A stretch of DNA of 64,000 nt from Halopiger xanaduensis SH-6 (GTDB lineage Archaea; Halobacteriota; Halobacteria; Halobacteriales; Natrialbaceae), in contig NC_015666.1 of NCBI RefSeq assembly GCF_000217715.1, positions 2,244,270-2,308,269 of the forward strand, in the 5' to 3' direction. Position 1 is the first letter of the stretch. Every line of letters starts with the position of its first letter. The translations under genes were made by a program, and so were the position numbers. The notes under the pieces were generated by a model, which searched no databases, was not told the origin of the DNA, and worked only from the letters and a program-made list of their open reading frames with translations. Shown here piece by piece: positions 7,371 through 15,212 of this stretch.

Positions 7371-8894
7371 TTAGGCTGCCTCCGCTGTCGCGTCGGATTG
7401 ATCACTCGCCTCTTCCTGCTGTTCCTCGGGCTCTAACTGATCGATCATTTGCTCGAGTACCTGGCTGACGACCGCTGACACGAGTTCCTCAACTGGCAGG
7501 CTCGGTATGAGTCCGGCGAGCCCCTCTTTCGCCCGGCTGCCGGCGGCGGATATCGGACCCGGCGATTCGGCCGTTTCGTCCTCGCTTTCGTCGCCTTCCT
7601 CCGCCTCCTCGTCCTCCGCTTCGTCCGGCGTCTCTTCGCCCTCTTCGCCCTCTTCGCCTTCGCCTTCGGCCTCGTCCGGCGCTTCCCCTTCTTCGCCGTC
7701 GCCCGCTTCTTCCGTTTCCTCCGTCGGCGCTTCATCCTCGCCTTCGCCGCCGAAGAGCCCGCGGAGCCACTCCACCGGCTTGCCGAGAATCCCCTTCACC
7801 CAGCTGAGGGCCGAAGATATCCGACCGCCGGATTCAGCTTCCTCTTCCGCTTCTTCGCCTTCGCCCTCGGCCGCTTCCTCACCCTCGGCTTCTTCCTCGC
7901 CGCCGAGTCCAAGCAGCCCCAGCAGCTTGTTGAACAGTTCCTTCGGCTTGCTCACCAGGTTGCTGAGGAACTCCTTCGGCTTCTCGAGCAGACCGCTGAG
8001 CATCTCCTTGGCCCTCCCGGGAATCTCCTTCAGCTTCCCAGGAACCTTCTTGAGCATCTCGATCGGCTTGCTCAGGAGCTCTTTCGCCTTGTCGATCATC
8101 GCACCGGGGCCGTCGAGTAGCCCCGTCACCGCGGACAGAAGATTCCCGAGCAAATTGTTACCGCCCGGTCGCGCGGACACGTCGAGCTGGAGGGGGTTCA
8201 GGTTGACCTCGAGGCCGAGTAAATCGAGGAACAGACCGTCGAGATCGAGGTGGAGGACGCCCGAGGCGTCGTCGCCTTCGTAGACCTTTTCGGCGTCGTC
8301 GGCGTGCCCCTCTTCTCGATTGTCCTCGGTGAGTTCGCCGGTATCCTCGCCGACGTCCGGTTCTTCCTCTTCGTCGGCTTCTTCCTCCTCCCCGGCCTCC
8401 GCTTCTTCATCTTCGCCCTCTTCACCTTCCTCCTCGAGATCCTCTTCTTCGGCTTCTTCCTCGAGGTCTTCTTCGTCTTCCTGCTCCTCGGTTTCCTCGT
8501 CTTCTTCAGCTTCTTCCTCGGCTCCTTCTTCGGTTTCGTCGGCCTCTTCCTCAGTTTCCGCTTCCTCGTCTTCGGCTTCTTCGTCCACCTCAGCCTCTTC
8601 TTCGGCCTCCGTTTCCTCGTCTTCGGCTTCTTCGTCCTCTTCGGCCTCTTCTTCAGTCTCCGCTTCCTCGTCCTCAGCTTCTTCGTCCTCTTCTTGCTCA
8701 GCTTCCGCTTCTTCGTCTTCCGCTTCCTCGGCACCCTCTTCTTCAGCCTCCGAGCCCTCTGACGCAGATTCTTCTTCAGCTTCCGCTTCTTCGCCGTCCT
8801 CGTCCACAGGTTCTGCTTCCGTTTCCTCGGGGTCGTCTCCGTCCCCTTCCTCCTCGTCAGGTTCCGACATCTCCGCCTGCCCGCCGTCGGTCAT
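7371..8894 (-). CDS. Large acidic protein with amphipathic KPxE-helix repeats
   Basis: First gene of the cluster, 507 residues from the ATG at 8894. An ATG at 9011 adds 39 arginine-containing residues unlike the rest, and an ATG at 8870 is also possible. Residues 10-190 are almost wholly Glu/Asp/Ala. Residues 214-262 (LHLDLDGLFLDLLGLEV; ARPGGNNLLGNLLSAVTGLL) resemble a short domain I have seen in other haloarchaeal and bacterial hypotheticals. Residues 265-331 form Lys-rich amphipathic helices with repeats KPIEML, KPKEFL and KPKELF. A fourth, KPVEWL, lies at 372. Another acidic stretch and a hydrophobic helix (SLPVEELVSAVVSQVLEQM) end the protein. Confidence 0.7.
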   Translation of the reverse strand: MTDGGQAEMSEPDEEEGDGDDPEETEAEPVDEDGEEAEAEEESASEGSEAEEEGAEEAEDEEAEAEQEEDEEAEDEEAETEEEAEEDEEAEDEETEAEEEAEVDEEAEDEEAETEEEADETEEGAEEEAEEDEETEEQEDEEDLEEEAEEEDLEEEGEEGEDEEAEAGEEEEADEEEEPDVGEDTGELTEDNREEGHADDAEKVYEGDDASGVLHLDLDGLFLDLLGLEVNLNPLQLDVSARPGGNNLLGNLLSAVTGLLDGPGAMIDKAKELLSKPIEMLKKVPGKLKEIPGRAKEMLSGLLEKPKEFLSNLVSKPKELFNKLLGLLGLGGEEEAEGEEAAEGEGEEAEEEAESGGRISSALSWVKGILGKPVEWLRGLFGGEGEDEAPTEETEEAGDGEEGEAPDEAEGEGEEGEEGEETPDEAEDEEAEEGDESEDETAESPGPISAAGSRAKEGLAGLIPSLPVEELVSAVVSQVLEQMIDQLEPEEQQEEASDQSDATAEAA

Positions 8895-9151
8895 CACCCT
8901 TCGATCCGTTCGAGCCGCTCGGTCACCGTCGCGACGGTCGCTCGAGGCGTCCGCGACCTCCACGGGATCGGGACAGTCCTCGGAACCATCATCTTCTAGG
9001 CGCGCTGTCATTATGTGGGGAAAACACGAGAGTGAGCGTTGTGGTGATTTCCCTTGCGTGTGCGACTGACCACCGCGTGCCGGCCGGTTTCGAGAACTGA
9101 TAAAAAAGCGGAACGGCGGAACCGATCGATCGAGTCGACCGTCCCCGAATC

Positions 9152-10489
9152 CTACTCGAGGGCAGTCACGCGGAGGGCGTACTCGCCGCGAGTCTCGTCC
9201 TCGTCGTGGTATTCGACGGGTTCCTCGATCGCGGCGAGGGTTTCGTCATCGGTCGCCGCGGCGGTCGCGATACCTGGAAGGCGCTCGACGGTCGCCGCTC
9301 CCGACTCGAGGTCGTACCGCCGGACGGCGTGGGTCTCGGGATCGCGAACGCGGAAGTTCTGCGCACAGGGGGCGACGAGCCGGTCGCCCTCGGCGGCGAG
9401 TCCGTGGACGAAGCCGCGGACCGCGTCGTCCCACAGCGGCGTCGCCTCCCGGTCGAACGCGGCGATCCGATGCTCGTTCGGATGGCAATTTTCGGTTTCG
9501 CGGCTCTCTTCGGCGTAGGTGTTGCCGGTCACGAACGCTACCCGACCGTCGTTGGCGTGGACGTGGTTCGGATAGGCGTACAGCGTCTCTCCGTCGATGT
9601 CGGTCGGCACGGCGAGGTCGACCCGCCAGCGCTCGGCGCCGCCGGGTCCCAGCAGGTAGCCGCGCTTGTCCCCGTGGCTCGCGACGGCGACCGTCTCGCC
9701 GTCGAACGAGACGTCGCCGACCCGGCGGTCGCCCTCGGTACCCGGATCCCAGGTCCACTCGAGGGTGCCGGATTCGGTCTCGAGCACCACGAGTCCGGTG
9801 TCGTGGTCGCCCATGCAGCGGTTGTAGCCGACGGCCAGCCGCTCGCCGTCGGCGGCCAGGTCCATCGCGATCGGAGAGGCGTCGGTCTCGTACCGCCAGC
9901 GGACTGTGCCGTCGGATTCGAATGCGTAGACCGTACTGTGCCACTGACGGGTCTCGCCGTCGCGCTCGTAGCGTCGGGCGGCGGCGTACAACTGCCCCGT
10001 TTCCGCGTCGGCCTCGAGCGCGACGACGTAGGGCAAGTAGAAGACGCTGTCCTCGACCGGCTCGCCGACGTCCGCGGCGGTATCGTATCGCCAGCGCTGC
10101 TCGCCGGTCTCGGCGTCGTAGCCGGCGATCGCCCCGCTGTCGCCGCGGCCGGCGACGACGATCGTCTCGGCGGTTCCGCCGTCGGACTCGGCCCCGCCAG
10201 CCTCGAGCGACGCGATCCCGACCGCATGGTCCGGGTGGTCGACGGTCCATCGGGGTTCCGGCTCGTGCTCGAGTTCGGAACCGGCGCCGGACGAATCGCC
10301 CTCGAGCGCGTCGCGCTCGTAGGCGGTCACGATGCCGTCCCACCGTCCGGCGACGAGCAACTCGGCGGTCGCGTGGACCGCAGACCGGGTCCACATGTGG
10401 CGACTGCGGGCAGGTTCGATCTCGCCGAGCGAGACGCTGGCGAATTCGCTCGAGCGCTCGGGGACGGCGTCGGATTCAGCGTCGGCCAT
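9152..10489 (-). CDS. PQQ-type beta-propeller protein of the cobalamin operon
   Basis: 445 residues, no signal peptide or membrane helix, so probably cytoplasmic. Repeated blades of the type AGYDAETGEQRWRYD, YAFESDGTVRWRYE and VVLETESGTLEWTWD identify a PQQ/BamB-like propeller. It is the last gene of the cobalamin cluster, 9 bases after the DUF3209 gene. I recall such a propeller gene beside haloarchaeal cobalamin genes generally, but no reaction is known to me. A scaffold or sensor role for the pathway is inference. Confidence 0.75.
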   Translation of the reverse strand: MADAESDAVPERSSEFASVSLGEIEPARSRHMWTRSAVHATAELLVAGRWDGIVTAYERDALEGDSSGAGSELEHEPEPRWTVDHPDHAVGIASLEAGGAESDGGTAETIVVAGRGDSGAIAGYDAETGEQRWRYDTAADVGEPVEDSVFYLPYVVALEADAETGQLYAAARRYERDGETRQWHSTVYAFESDGTVRWRYETDASPIAMDLAADGERLAVGYNRCMGDHDTGLVVLETESGTLEWTWDPGTEGDRRVGDVSFDGETVAVASHGDKRGYLLGPGGAERWRVDLAVPTDIDGETLYAYPNHVHANDGRVAFVTGNTYAEESRETENCHPNEHRIAAFDREATPLWDDAVRGFVHGLAAEGDRLVAPCAQNFRVRDPETHAVRRYDLESGAATVERLPGIATAAATDDETLAAIEEPVEYHDEDETRGEYALRVTALE

Positions 10490-10498
10490 CGTCTCGAC

Positions 10499-10876
10499 TC
10501 ACTCGTCGTCTTCGACCGGGAAGGTCTCGTGGAGGGTATCGTGGGCGTCGCCGAGCCCGTCGACGATGCTCTCTCCCTGCGCGCGCAGCCGCTGGACCGC
10601 GCGCTCGGCGTCGCGAACCGCGAGCAGTCTCCCCCGAGTGTAGTCATACTCGGGGTCGTCGCTGTCCATCGTAGCGACCTCCTCCTCGAGGTCGACGAGG
10701 GCGGCGTCGAGGTGGCGTTCAACCTCTGCGAGGCTCTCAGCGTTCGCCAGCCCCTCGATCGGCCCCTCGAGGTGGCCCTCGAGTTCCTTCTCGGCGTGCT
10801 CGCGGGCGCTCTGGTCCCCGACGCCGAGGACGTTCATCAGTCCGAGTCGTAGCGCTTCGATTTCGTGGCAGCTCAT
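10499..10876 (-). CDS. DUF3209 family protein
   Basis: 125 residues, starting MSCHEIEALRLGLMNVLG. Mostly helical, with acidic coiled-coil-like stretches (ESLAEVERHLDAALVDLEEE) and the segment YDYTRGRLLAVRDAERAVQ. I recognise it as DUF3209, a small haloarchaeal family found with cobalamin genes. The N-terminal Cys3-His4-Glu5 could be a metal ligand set, which is inference. It sits between cbiX (57-base gap) and the propeller gene (9-base gap). Confidence 0.8.
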   Translation of the reverse strand: MSCHEIEALRLGLMNVLGVGDQSAREHAEKELEGHLEGPIEGLANAESLAEVERHLDAALVDLEEEVATMDSDDPEYDYTRGRLLAVRDAERAVQRLRAQGESIVDGLGDAHDTLHETFPVEDDE

Positions 10877-10933
10877 AGGTGTGGTGAATTATGGAGTCGT
10901 GTTCGTCTCGAGTTGGTTGGCTATCGATACTCC

Positions 10934-12172
10934 TTACAACGTCTGATCGACCAAGTCGCTCACGATGCGATCCCGATCGAGGTGGTCGGAAACGATCCGT
11001 TCGGCGTCCTCGCTCGCGACGTCACCGTACCAGATCCCGTCCGGATAGACGGCGACCATCGGGCCGTCGCCGCAGCGGCCGAGACAGGACGACCGGGTGA
11101 TCCGGGCGTCGCAGTGCTCGGAATCCCGCACTTCCTGTCGCAGCCGCTCGAGGACCGCCGGCGAGCCCATCTCGGCGCAGGTCTGGTTCATACAGACCGC
11201 GACGTGCTTTTCGGGGGCGTCGTGGCTGTGAGGTTCGTCGTCGACGTCCTCCCGGTCGGCGTGGGTCTCTTGGTGGGCCAGCGCGCGCAGCATGGCGCGG
11301 GCGCCGCCGACGTCCTCCTCGTAGCCCTCGAGGTCGACCTTGTACTTGCACGTGTCGCAGGACATCTCGACGTTTCCCGACCTCGCTTCCTGCCACCGGT
11401 CGGCGAAGACGTCCAGCAGCCGCGAGTCCGTCCCGAGGGGATCGCCGGCCAGCGCGTCGACGTAGGGATAGTCGTCGTCGAACTCCGCGGTCCAGTCCCG
11501 TACTCGCTGGGTGAGCACGCCGTCGCCGAGCATGTACGGCAGGACGACCACGGCGTCGGGCCGGTGCTTCGAGAGCCCGTGGAGGGTGTCCTCGAGCGTC
11601 GGCTCCGTGACGCCGATGAAGGTCGCCTCGACGCGGTCGAATTCCCGCCCCTCGTAGAGCAGGCGAGCGAGTTTGTGGACGTCGCCGTTGGCGTCCGGAT
11701 CGCTCGAGCCGCGGCCGCAGAGGACGACCGCGACGTCGTCTTCTTCGCGGTCGACGCCCAGTTCGGCCTCGACCGCAGCGGCGCGGTCGTCCAGCAGATC
11801 CAGGATCGCCGGGTGGATGCCCAGGTGGGCCCCGTTGTCGATCGCGAGGTCGTACTCGGCGCGGGCCTGCTCGATCGCCAGCGGCACGTCGTTCTTGACG
11901 TGGCTCGCGGCGAACAGCGAGCAGTGGACGACCGTCACCCGGTCGGCGACCGGTTCCAGTCCCGCGAACGCCTCGTCGATCGCCGGCTCCGCCAGCTCGA
12001 GGAACGCGGCGTCGACCGGGATACCCAGCCGCGACTCGAGGCCGGCGGCCAGTTCGCGGACCTGCTCGTTGGACTTCTCGCGCCGGGAGCCGTGGCCGAT
12101 CAGCAGGACGGCCTCGTCGTCGAACGCGGCGGTCGCGCCGGGCGCGGATTCGTCGGATGTAGGTGTGCTCAT
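10934..12172 (-). CDS. cbiX: CbiX cobaltochelatase fused to a [2Fe-2S] ferredoxin domain
   Basis: 412 residues. The N-terminal two-thirds is a double CbiX/sirohydrochlorin chelatase: LIGHGSRREKSNEQV and HCSLFAASHVKND in the first half, LCGRGSSDPDANGDVHKL and LPYMLGDGVL in the second, where the active-site His is Arg. This family inserts Co2+ early in anaerobic cobalamin synthesis. A CDTCKYK motif near 289 is typical of long CbiX. The C-terminus, from about 340, is a thioredoxin-like [2Fe-2S] domain with CMNQTC and CLGRC ligands. The fusion places a redox centre on the chelatase. A short His-containing linker (HSHDAPEKH) joins the two. Confidence 0.92.
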   Translation of the reverse strand: MSTPTSDESAPGATAAFDDEAVLLIGHGSRREKSNEQVRELAAGLESRLGIPVDAAFLELAEPAIDEAFAGLEPVADRVTVVHCSLFAASHVKNDVPLAIEQARAEYDLAIDNGAHLGIHPAILDLLDDRAAAVEAELGVDREEDDVAVVLCGRGSSDPDANGDVHKLARLLYEGREFDRVEATFIGVTEPTLEDTLHGLSKHRPDAVVVLPYMLGDGVLTQRVRDWTAEFDDDYPYVDALAGDPLGTDSRLLDVFADRWQEARSGNVEMSCDTCKYKVDLEGYEEDVGGARAMLRALAHQETHADREDVDDEPHSHDAPEKHVAVCMNQTCAEMGSPAVLERLRQEVRDSEHCDARITRSSCLGRCGDGPMVAVYPDGIWYGDVASEDAERIVSDHLDRDRIVSDLVDQTL

Positions 12173-12202
12173 CGTGTTGTGGCGTTCGTCGTGAGTGGTC
12201 GG

Positions 12203-12916
12203 TTACTCGTCGTCGCCGTACGCGTCGGCCTGCTCGAGGCTCCGCTCGAGCTTCCGACGACGACTCGGCGCGAACAGGCCGGTTTCTTCGCAGTTCTCGT
12301 AGAGCCAGGTGCCGAAAGCCGGCGCGTCGGCGTCGTCGACGCCGAACCAGTAGCCGCCCGACGACGTTTCCGAGAGGTCGTCGTAGGCGGCGTCGACGGG
12401 ACACTCGTCGATCAGTTCCTGCGCGAACGCGAGCAGGTCGCGGTCGTCGTGGACGAACGAGATACCCACGGTGCCGCTCGAGGACTTGAAGCAGATCGTG
12501 CCGCAGCCCTCGAGCAGCCCTCGGAGGAGTTCGCGGTCGTACTCGCTGAACGCGCCGAAGCGGTAGTTGCCGCGGCCGTCGACGGGGAGGCCGAGCGCGC
12601 CGCTGCGACCGAGGAGGCCGGTATCGTCGCCATCGATCGTCAGCGTGTACTCGTCCTCCGTCCGCGTGATCGACGTATCGTGGGCGTAGTCGCGGGTGGT
12701 CGTCTCGTGCTCTAAGTCGCCGCCGGCGACCGCGGCGAGCACCTGCGCCGAGGCCTCGTCGTTCGCCACGACCTCGATGCGGTCGTCGGTCACGTCGCCG
12801 CTACCGGCGACGTGGCCCCAGAAGTACGCCGTGGCGGCGTGGCCGGCCAGCGGGTCCGCGGGGACTTCGATCTCGAGCGGTTCGTCGCCGTCGGCGCTCG
12901 ATCGGGCGTCGCTCAT
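12203..12916 (-). CDS. Degenerate LAGLIDADG-like protein of the cobalamin operon
   Basis: 237 residues in two similar halves. Motif one, YFWGHVAGSGDV (31-42), and motif two, LLRGLLEGCGTI (130-141), line up with the LAGLIDADG helix (LxGLIDADG). The catalytic acidic residue is Ser in the first and Cys in the second. Each half continues with a beta-rich segment and a helix (EASAQVLAAVAGG; DLLAFAQELIDE), as in LAGLIDADG domains. The C-terminus is basic (SRRRKLERSLEQ). No cutting activity is expected. By analogy with bacterial WhiA it might bind DNA as a regulator. Its ATG overlaps the ferredoxin stop (ATGA). The family link is my reading, not a search result. Confidence 0.6.
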   Translation of the reverse strand: MSDARSSADGDEPLEIEVPADPLAGHAATAYFWGHVAGSGDVTDDRIEVVANDEASAQVLAAVAGGDLEHETTTRDYAHDTSITRTEDEYTLTIDGDDTGLLGRSGALGLPVDGRGNYRFGAFSEYDRELLRGLLEGCGTICFKSSSGTVGISFVHDDRDLLAFAQELIDECPVDAAYDDLSETSSGGYWFGVDDADAPAFGTWLYENCEETGLFAPSRRRKLERSLEQADAYGDDE

Positions 12917-13179
12917 TCGCCCACCTCCCGGACGGCGATGGCGTCCGTCGGGCAGGCCGCCGCGGCCTGCTGGGCCTCGTCGATGCGGTCGTCGTCGAAC
13001 GTCGCGACGACCCGCTCGTCGGTGTCGGTGACCTCGCCCTCGCAGTCGTAGACCGGGTCCGCGTCCGGATCGACGGTCGCGAGGCCGTCCTCGCCCTCGA
13101 CGAACCGCGGATCGCGGGTCAGGCAGGCGAAGATGCCGTCGCAGGCGTCCTTCTCGATGGTGACTTCGTATCGTGGCAT
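12913..13179 (-). CDS. Small single-cluster ferredoxin
   Basis: 88 residues, MPRYEVTIEKDACDGIFAC onward. Cluster ligands visible are Cys13, Cys19 and Cys76 (AACPTDAI). The usual middle cysteine of CxxCxxC is Ile16, so a [3Fe-4S] cluster, or a [4Fe-4S] cluster with another ligand, is likely. A Glu/Asp-rich insertion of about 40 residues separates the halves, typical of halophilic ferredoxins. Presumably an electron donor in ring contraction or cobalt reduction; that is inference from the operon. The stop overlaps the next start by 4 bases. A longer upstream frame is rejected because it runs through the cbiH coding region. Confidence 0.85.
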   Translation of the reverse strand: MPRYEVTIEKDACDGIFACLTRDPRFVEGEDGLATVDPDADPVYDCEGEVTDTDERVVATFDDDRIDEAQQAAAACPTDAIAVREVGE

Positions 13180-13217
13180 GCGTGGTAGTGAGTGGTGGTA
13201 TCGGTCGCGTCGGCGCC

Positions 13218-14327
13218 TCAGTAGTCGTACTTCGTCTCGTAGCCCCGCGGCGTGACCATCCGGTCGTCCCAGACGTAGGTGTCCTCGGTGCCGACGACGA
13301 TCGTCGTTGTCATGTCGATAATCTCGCTTTCCCCGAGTTCCTCGAGTTCGCCGAGTTCGGTGATCATCACCTGCTCGTCCTCGCGGCCCGCGCCGTGGAC
13401 GATGCCGACGGGCGTGTCGGGGTCGCGGTGAGTCAGCAGGATCTCGCAGGCCTTCTGAAAGTTCTCGCGGCGCTTGCGGCTCCACGGGTTGTAGATCGTG
13501 ATCGCGAAGTTCTCACTCGCGACGGAGTGGAGCCGCGACTCGATCTCCGGCATCGGCACGAGGTGGTCCGACAGTGAGATCGAAACGGTGTCGTTCACGA
13601 GCGGCGCGCCGAGGCGTGCGGCGCAGGATTGGGCTGCGGGAACGCCCGGCACTACCTCGAAGTCGACCATCGAGGCCGTCGCGCCCTTCGACTCGAGAAT
13701 CTCGAGCGCCAGCCCGGCGAGCGCGTAGACGTTCGGGTCGCCGCTGCCGACGATGGCGACGTCGTTGCCCGCCAGTGCGCGGTCGATCGACTCCTCGGTG
13801 CGGGAGACCTCGCCGCACATCGGCGTATCGTAGATATCGTCGGCCTGCTCAGTGATCTCGTCCGGGATGAGTTCGATGTAGGTCGTGTAGCCGACGATGT
13901 GGTCGGCCTCGAGCAGCGCGTCCTTGGCGCGCTCGGTCATCCCTTCCGGGTGACCGGGACCGAGGCCGACGGCGATCAGTTGGCCGGGTTCGGCGTCGAA
14001 GTCCTCGATCGTCGCGCCGACCTCCTTCTCGTTGCCGCTCGAGTCGTCGGAACTCGAGGCGCCGCACTTCGATCCGCTCGAGGACGACGAAGACGAACTC
14101 GAGGAGCCGCCGCACTTGGAACTACTCGAGTCATCGCTTCCGCTCGAGCCACCGCATTTCGAACCGCTCGAGTCCGAGTCGGCGCTCGAGGCCTCGCCCT
14201 CGGAACTGCTGCTCGAGGCCCCGCATTTGGTGGTGCTCGAAGAATCGGTTTCGTCAGTGCTCGAAGCGCCGCACTTCGAGGTCGATTCGCCGTCAGCGTC
14301 GGAATCGGTATCGGTGTCCGTGCTCAT
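13218..14327 (-). CDS. cbiH: CbiH precorrin/cobalt-precorrin-3 C17-methyltransferase with KCG-repeat N-terminus
   Basis: 369 residues. From about 115 on it is a tetrapyrrole SAM methyltransferase: VGLGPGHPEGMT, GSGDPNVYAL, EVVPGVPAAQSCAARLGAPL, SLSDHLVPM and IYNPWSRKRR. It is closest to the CbiH/CobJ ring-contraction enzymes. Residues 1-105 are unusual: a Ser/Asp/Gly stretch with five KCG(A/G)SS repeats at 18, 34, 57, 71 and 87. These regularly spaced cysteines could bind cobalt or Fe-S, which is inference. It follows a second cbiH by 12 bases. Confidence 0.9.
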   Translation of the reverse strand: MSTDTDTDSDADGESTSKCGASSTDETDSSSTTKCGASSSSSEGEASSADSDSSGSKCGGSSGSDDSSSSKCGGSSSSSSSSSSGSKCGASSSDDSSGNEKEVGATIEDFDAEPGQLIAVGLGPGHPEGMTERAKDALLEADHIVGYTTYIELIPDEITEQADDIYDTPMCGEVSRTEESIDRALAGNDVAIVGSGDPNVYALAGLALEILESKGATASMVDFEVVPGVPAAQSCAARLGAPLVNDTVSISLSDHLVPMPEIESRLHSVASENFAITIYNPWSRKRRENFQKACEILLTHRDPDTPVGIVHGAGREDEQVMITELGELEELGESEIIDMTTTIVVGTEDTYVWDDRMVTPRGYETKYDY

Positions 14328-14339
14328 GGGTTCGTGGTC

Positions 14340-15212
14340 TCAGAAGTCGTCGACGTCACGCCCGCCGCGCGGGGTGACGAGGTACGTTCGGTCGTCGTTA
14401 TGCCAGGTCTCGGTCTCGTGGTTGCCGATGATCAGCGAGGTGCCCATCCCCGAGACTTTGTCGTCGTGGTCGGCAGCCTCGCCCAGGGTCGTGATGAACT
14501 GGCTCTCGCCGTTGCGGCCGGCGTCCGCGCGGCCGGCGTCGTTGACGATCGCCACGTAGGCGTCGTCCGTGCGCTCCTCGCGGACGATCTCGACCGCCTG
14601 CTCGTAGTTGCGCCAGCAGTTGTAGAGGACGATTACAAAGTCGCTGATCGCCGCCGCGCGGAGTTTCTCCTCGATCTCGTCCCAGCCTCGCCACTTATCC
14701 GACAGCGAGACGGTACAGAAGTCGTTACACAGCGGCGCGCCGACGTTGGCCGCGCCGCCCAGCGCCGCCGTCATGCCGGGGACGACCTCGATCGGCACAT
14801 CCGTCGCCGACTCCTCCTCGGCCATCTTGAAGATGAGGTCGGACTTGCCGTAGACCGACGGATCGCCGCCCGAGACGTGGGCGACGTCTTTCCCCTCGCG
14901 GACGTAGTCGAACGCCGCGCGAGCGAGTTCGATCTGCCGTCCCATCGTCGAGCGAACGATCTCCTGCTCGGTGCCGTCTTCGCGGGTCGCGATTCCCTCA
15001 TCGTCTGTCCGCTCCTCCGAGGGGATGGTGCCGTCGTCGCGCAGGAACTCCTGATAGAGGCTCGAGGCGATGACGACGTCGGCGGACTCGATGACTTCCT
15101 TGGCCCGTTTGGTCATGTGATCCGGCAGGCCGGGGCCGATGCCGACCACGTAGAGGGTGCCGTGGTCGTCGGGGGTGCCGGCGCTGTCGGTGGGGGCGTC
15201 TTCGACGCTCAT
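14340..15212 (-). CDS. cbiH: CbiH-type C17-methyltransferase (second copy)
   Basis: 290-residue tetrapyrrole methyltransferase: VVGIGPGLPDHMTKRAKE, HVSGGDPSVYGKSD, EVVPGMTAALGGAANVGAPL, VSLSDKWRGW and VLYNCWRNYEQ. Compared with its neighbour it has an extra acidic loop (about 60-85) and no KCG repeats. Two CbiH-like proteins side by side is a pattern I associate with haloarchaeal cobalamin clusters. One may do the C17 methylation and ring contraction and the other assist, but the sequence does not decide. Its ATG overlaps the cbiG stop (ATGA). Confidence 0.9.
   Translation of the reverse strand: MSVEDAPTDSAGTPDDHGTLYVVGIGPGLPDHMTKRAKEVIESADVVIASSLYQEFLRDDGTIPSEERTDDEGIATREDGTEQEIVRSTMGRQIELARAAFDYVREGKDVAHVSGGDPSVYGKSDLIFKMAEEESATDVPIEVVPGMTAALGGAANVGAPLCNDFCTVSLSDKWRGWDEIEEKLRAAAISDFVIVLYNCWRNYEQAVEIVREERTDDAYVAIVNDAGRADAGRNGESQFITTLGEAADHDDKVSGMGTSLIIGNHETETWHNDDRTYLVTPRGGRDVDDF

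Noticed and set aside
8198-9069. Lys/Arg-rich (minus) and Ser- or Phe/Leu-rich (plus) frames over the acidic gene
   Set aside because: These are other-frame readings of GAG/GAA repeats in the Glu-rich gene at 7371-8894. Highly basic proteins are also implausible for a halophile.
10865-12715. Plus-strand 616-residue frame opposite cbiX
   Set aside because: It is antisense to two clearly conserved genes and has no recognisable domain.
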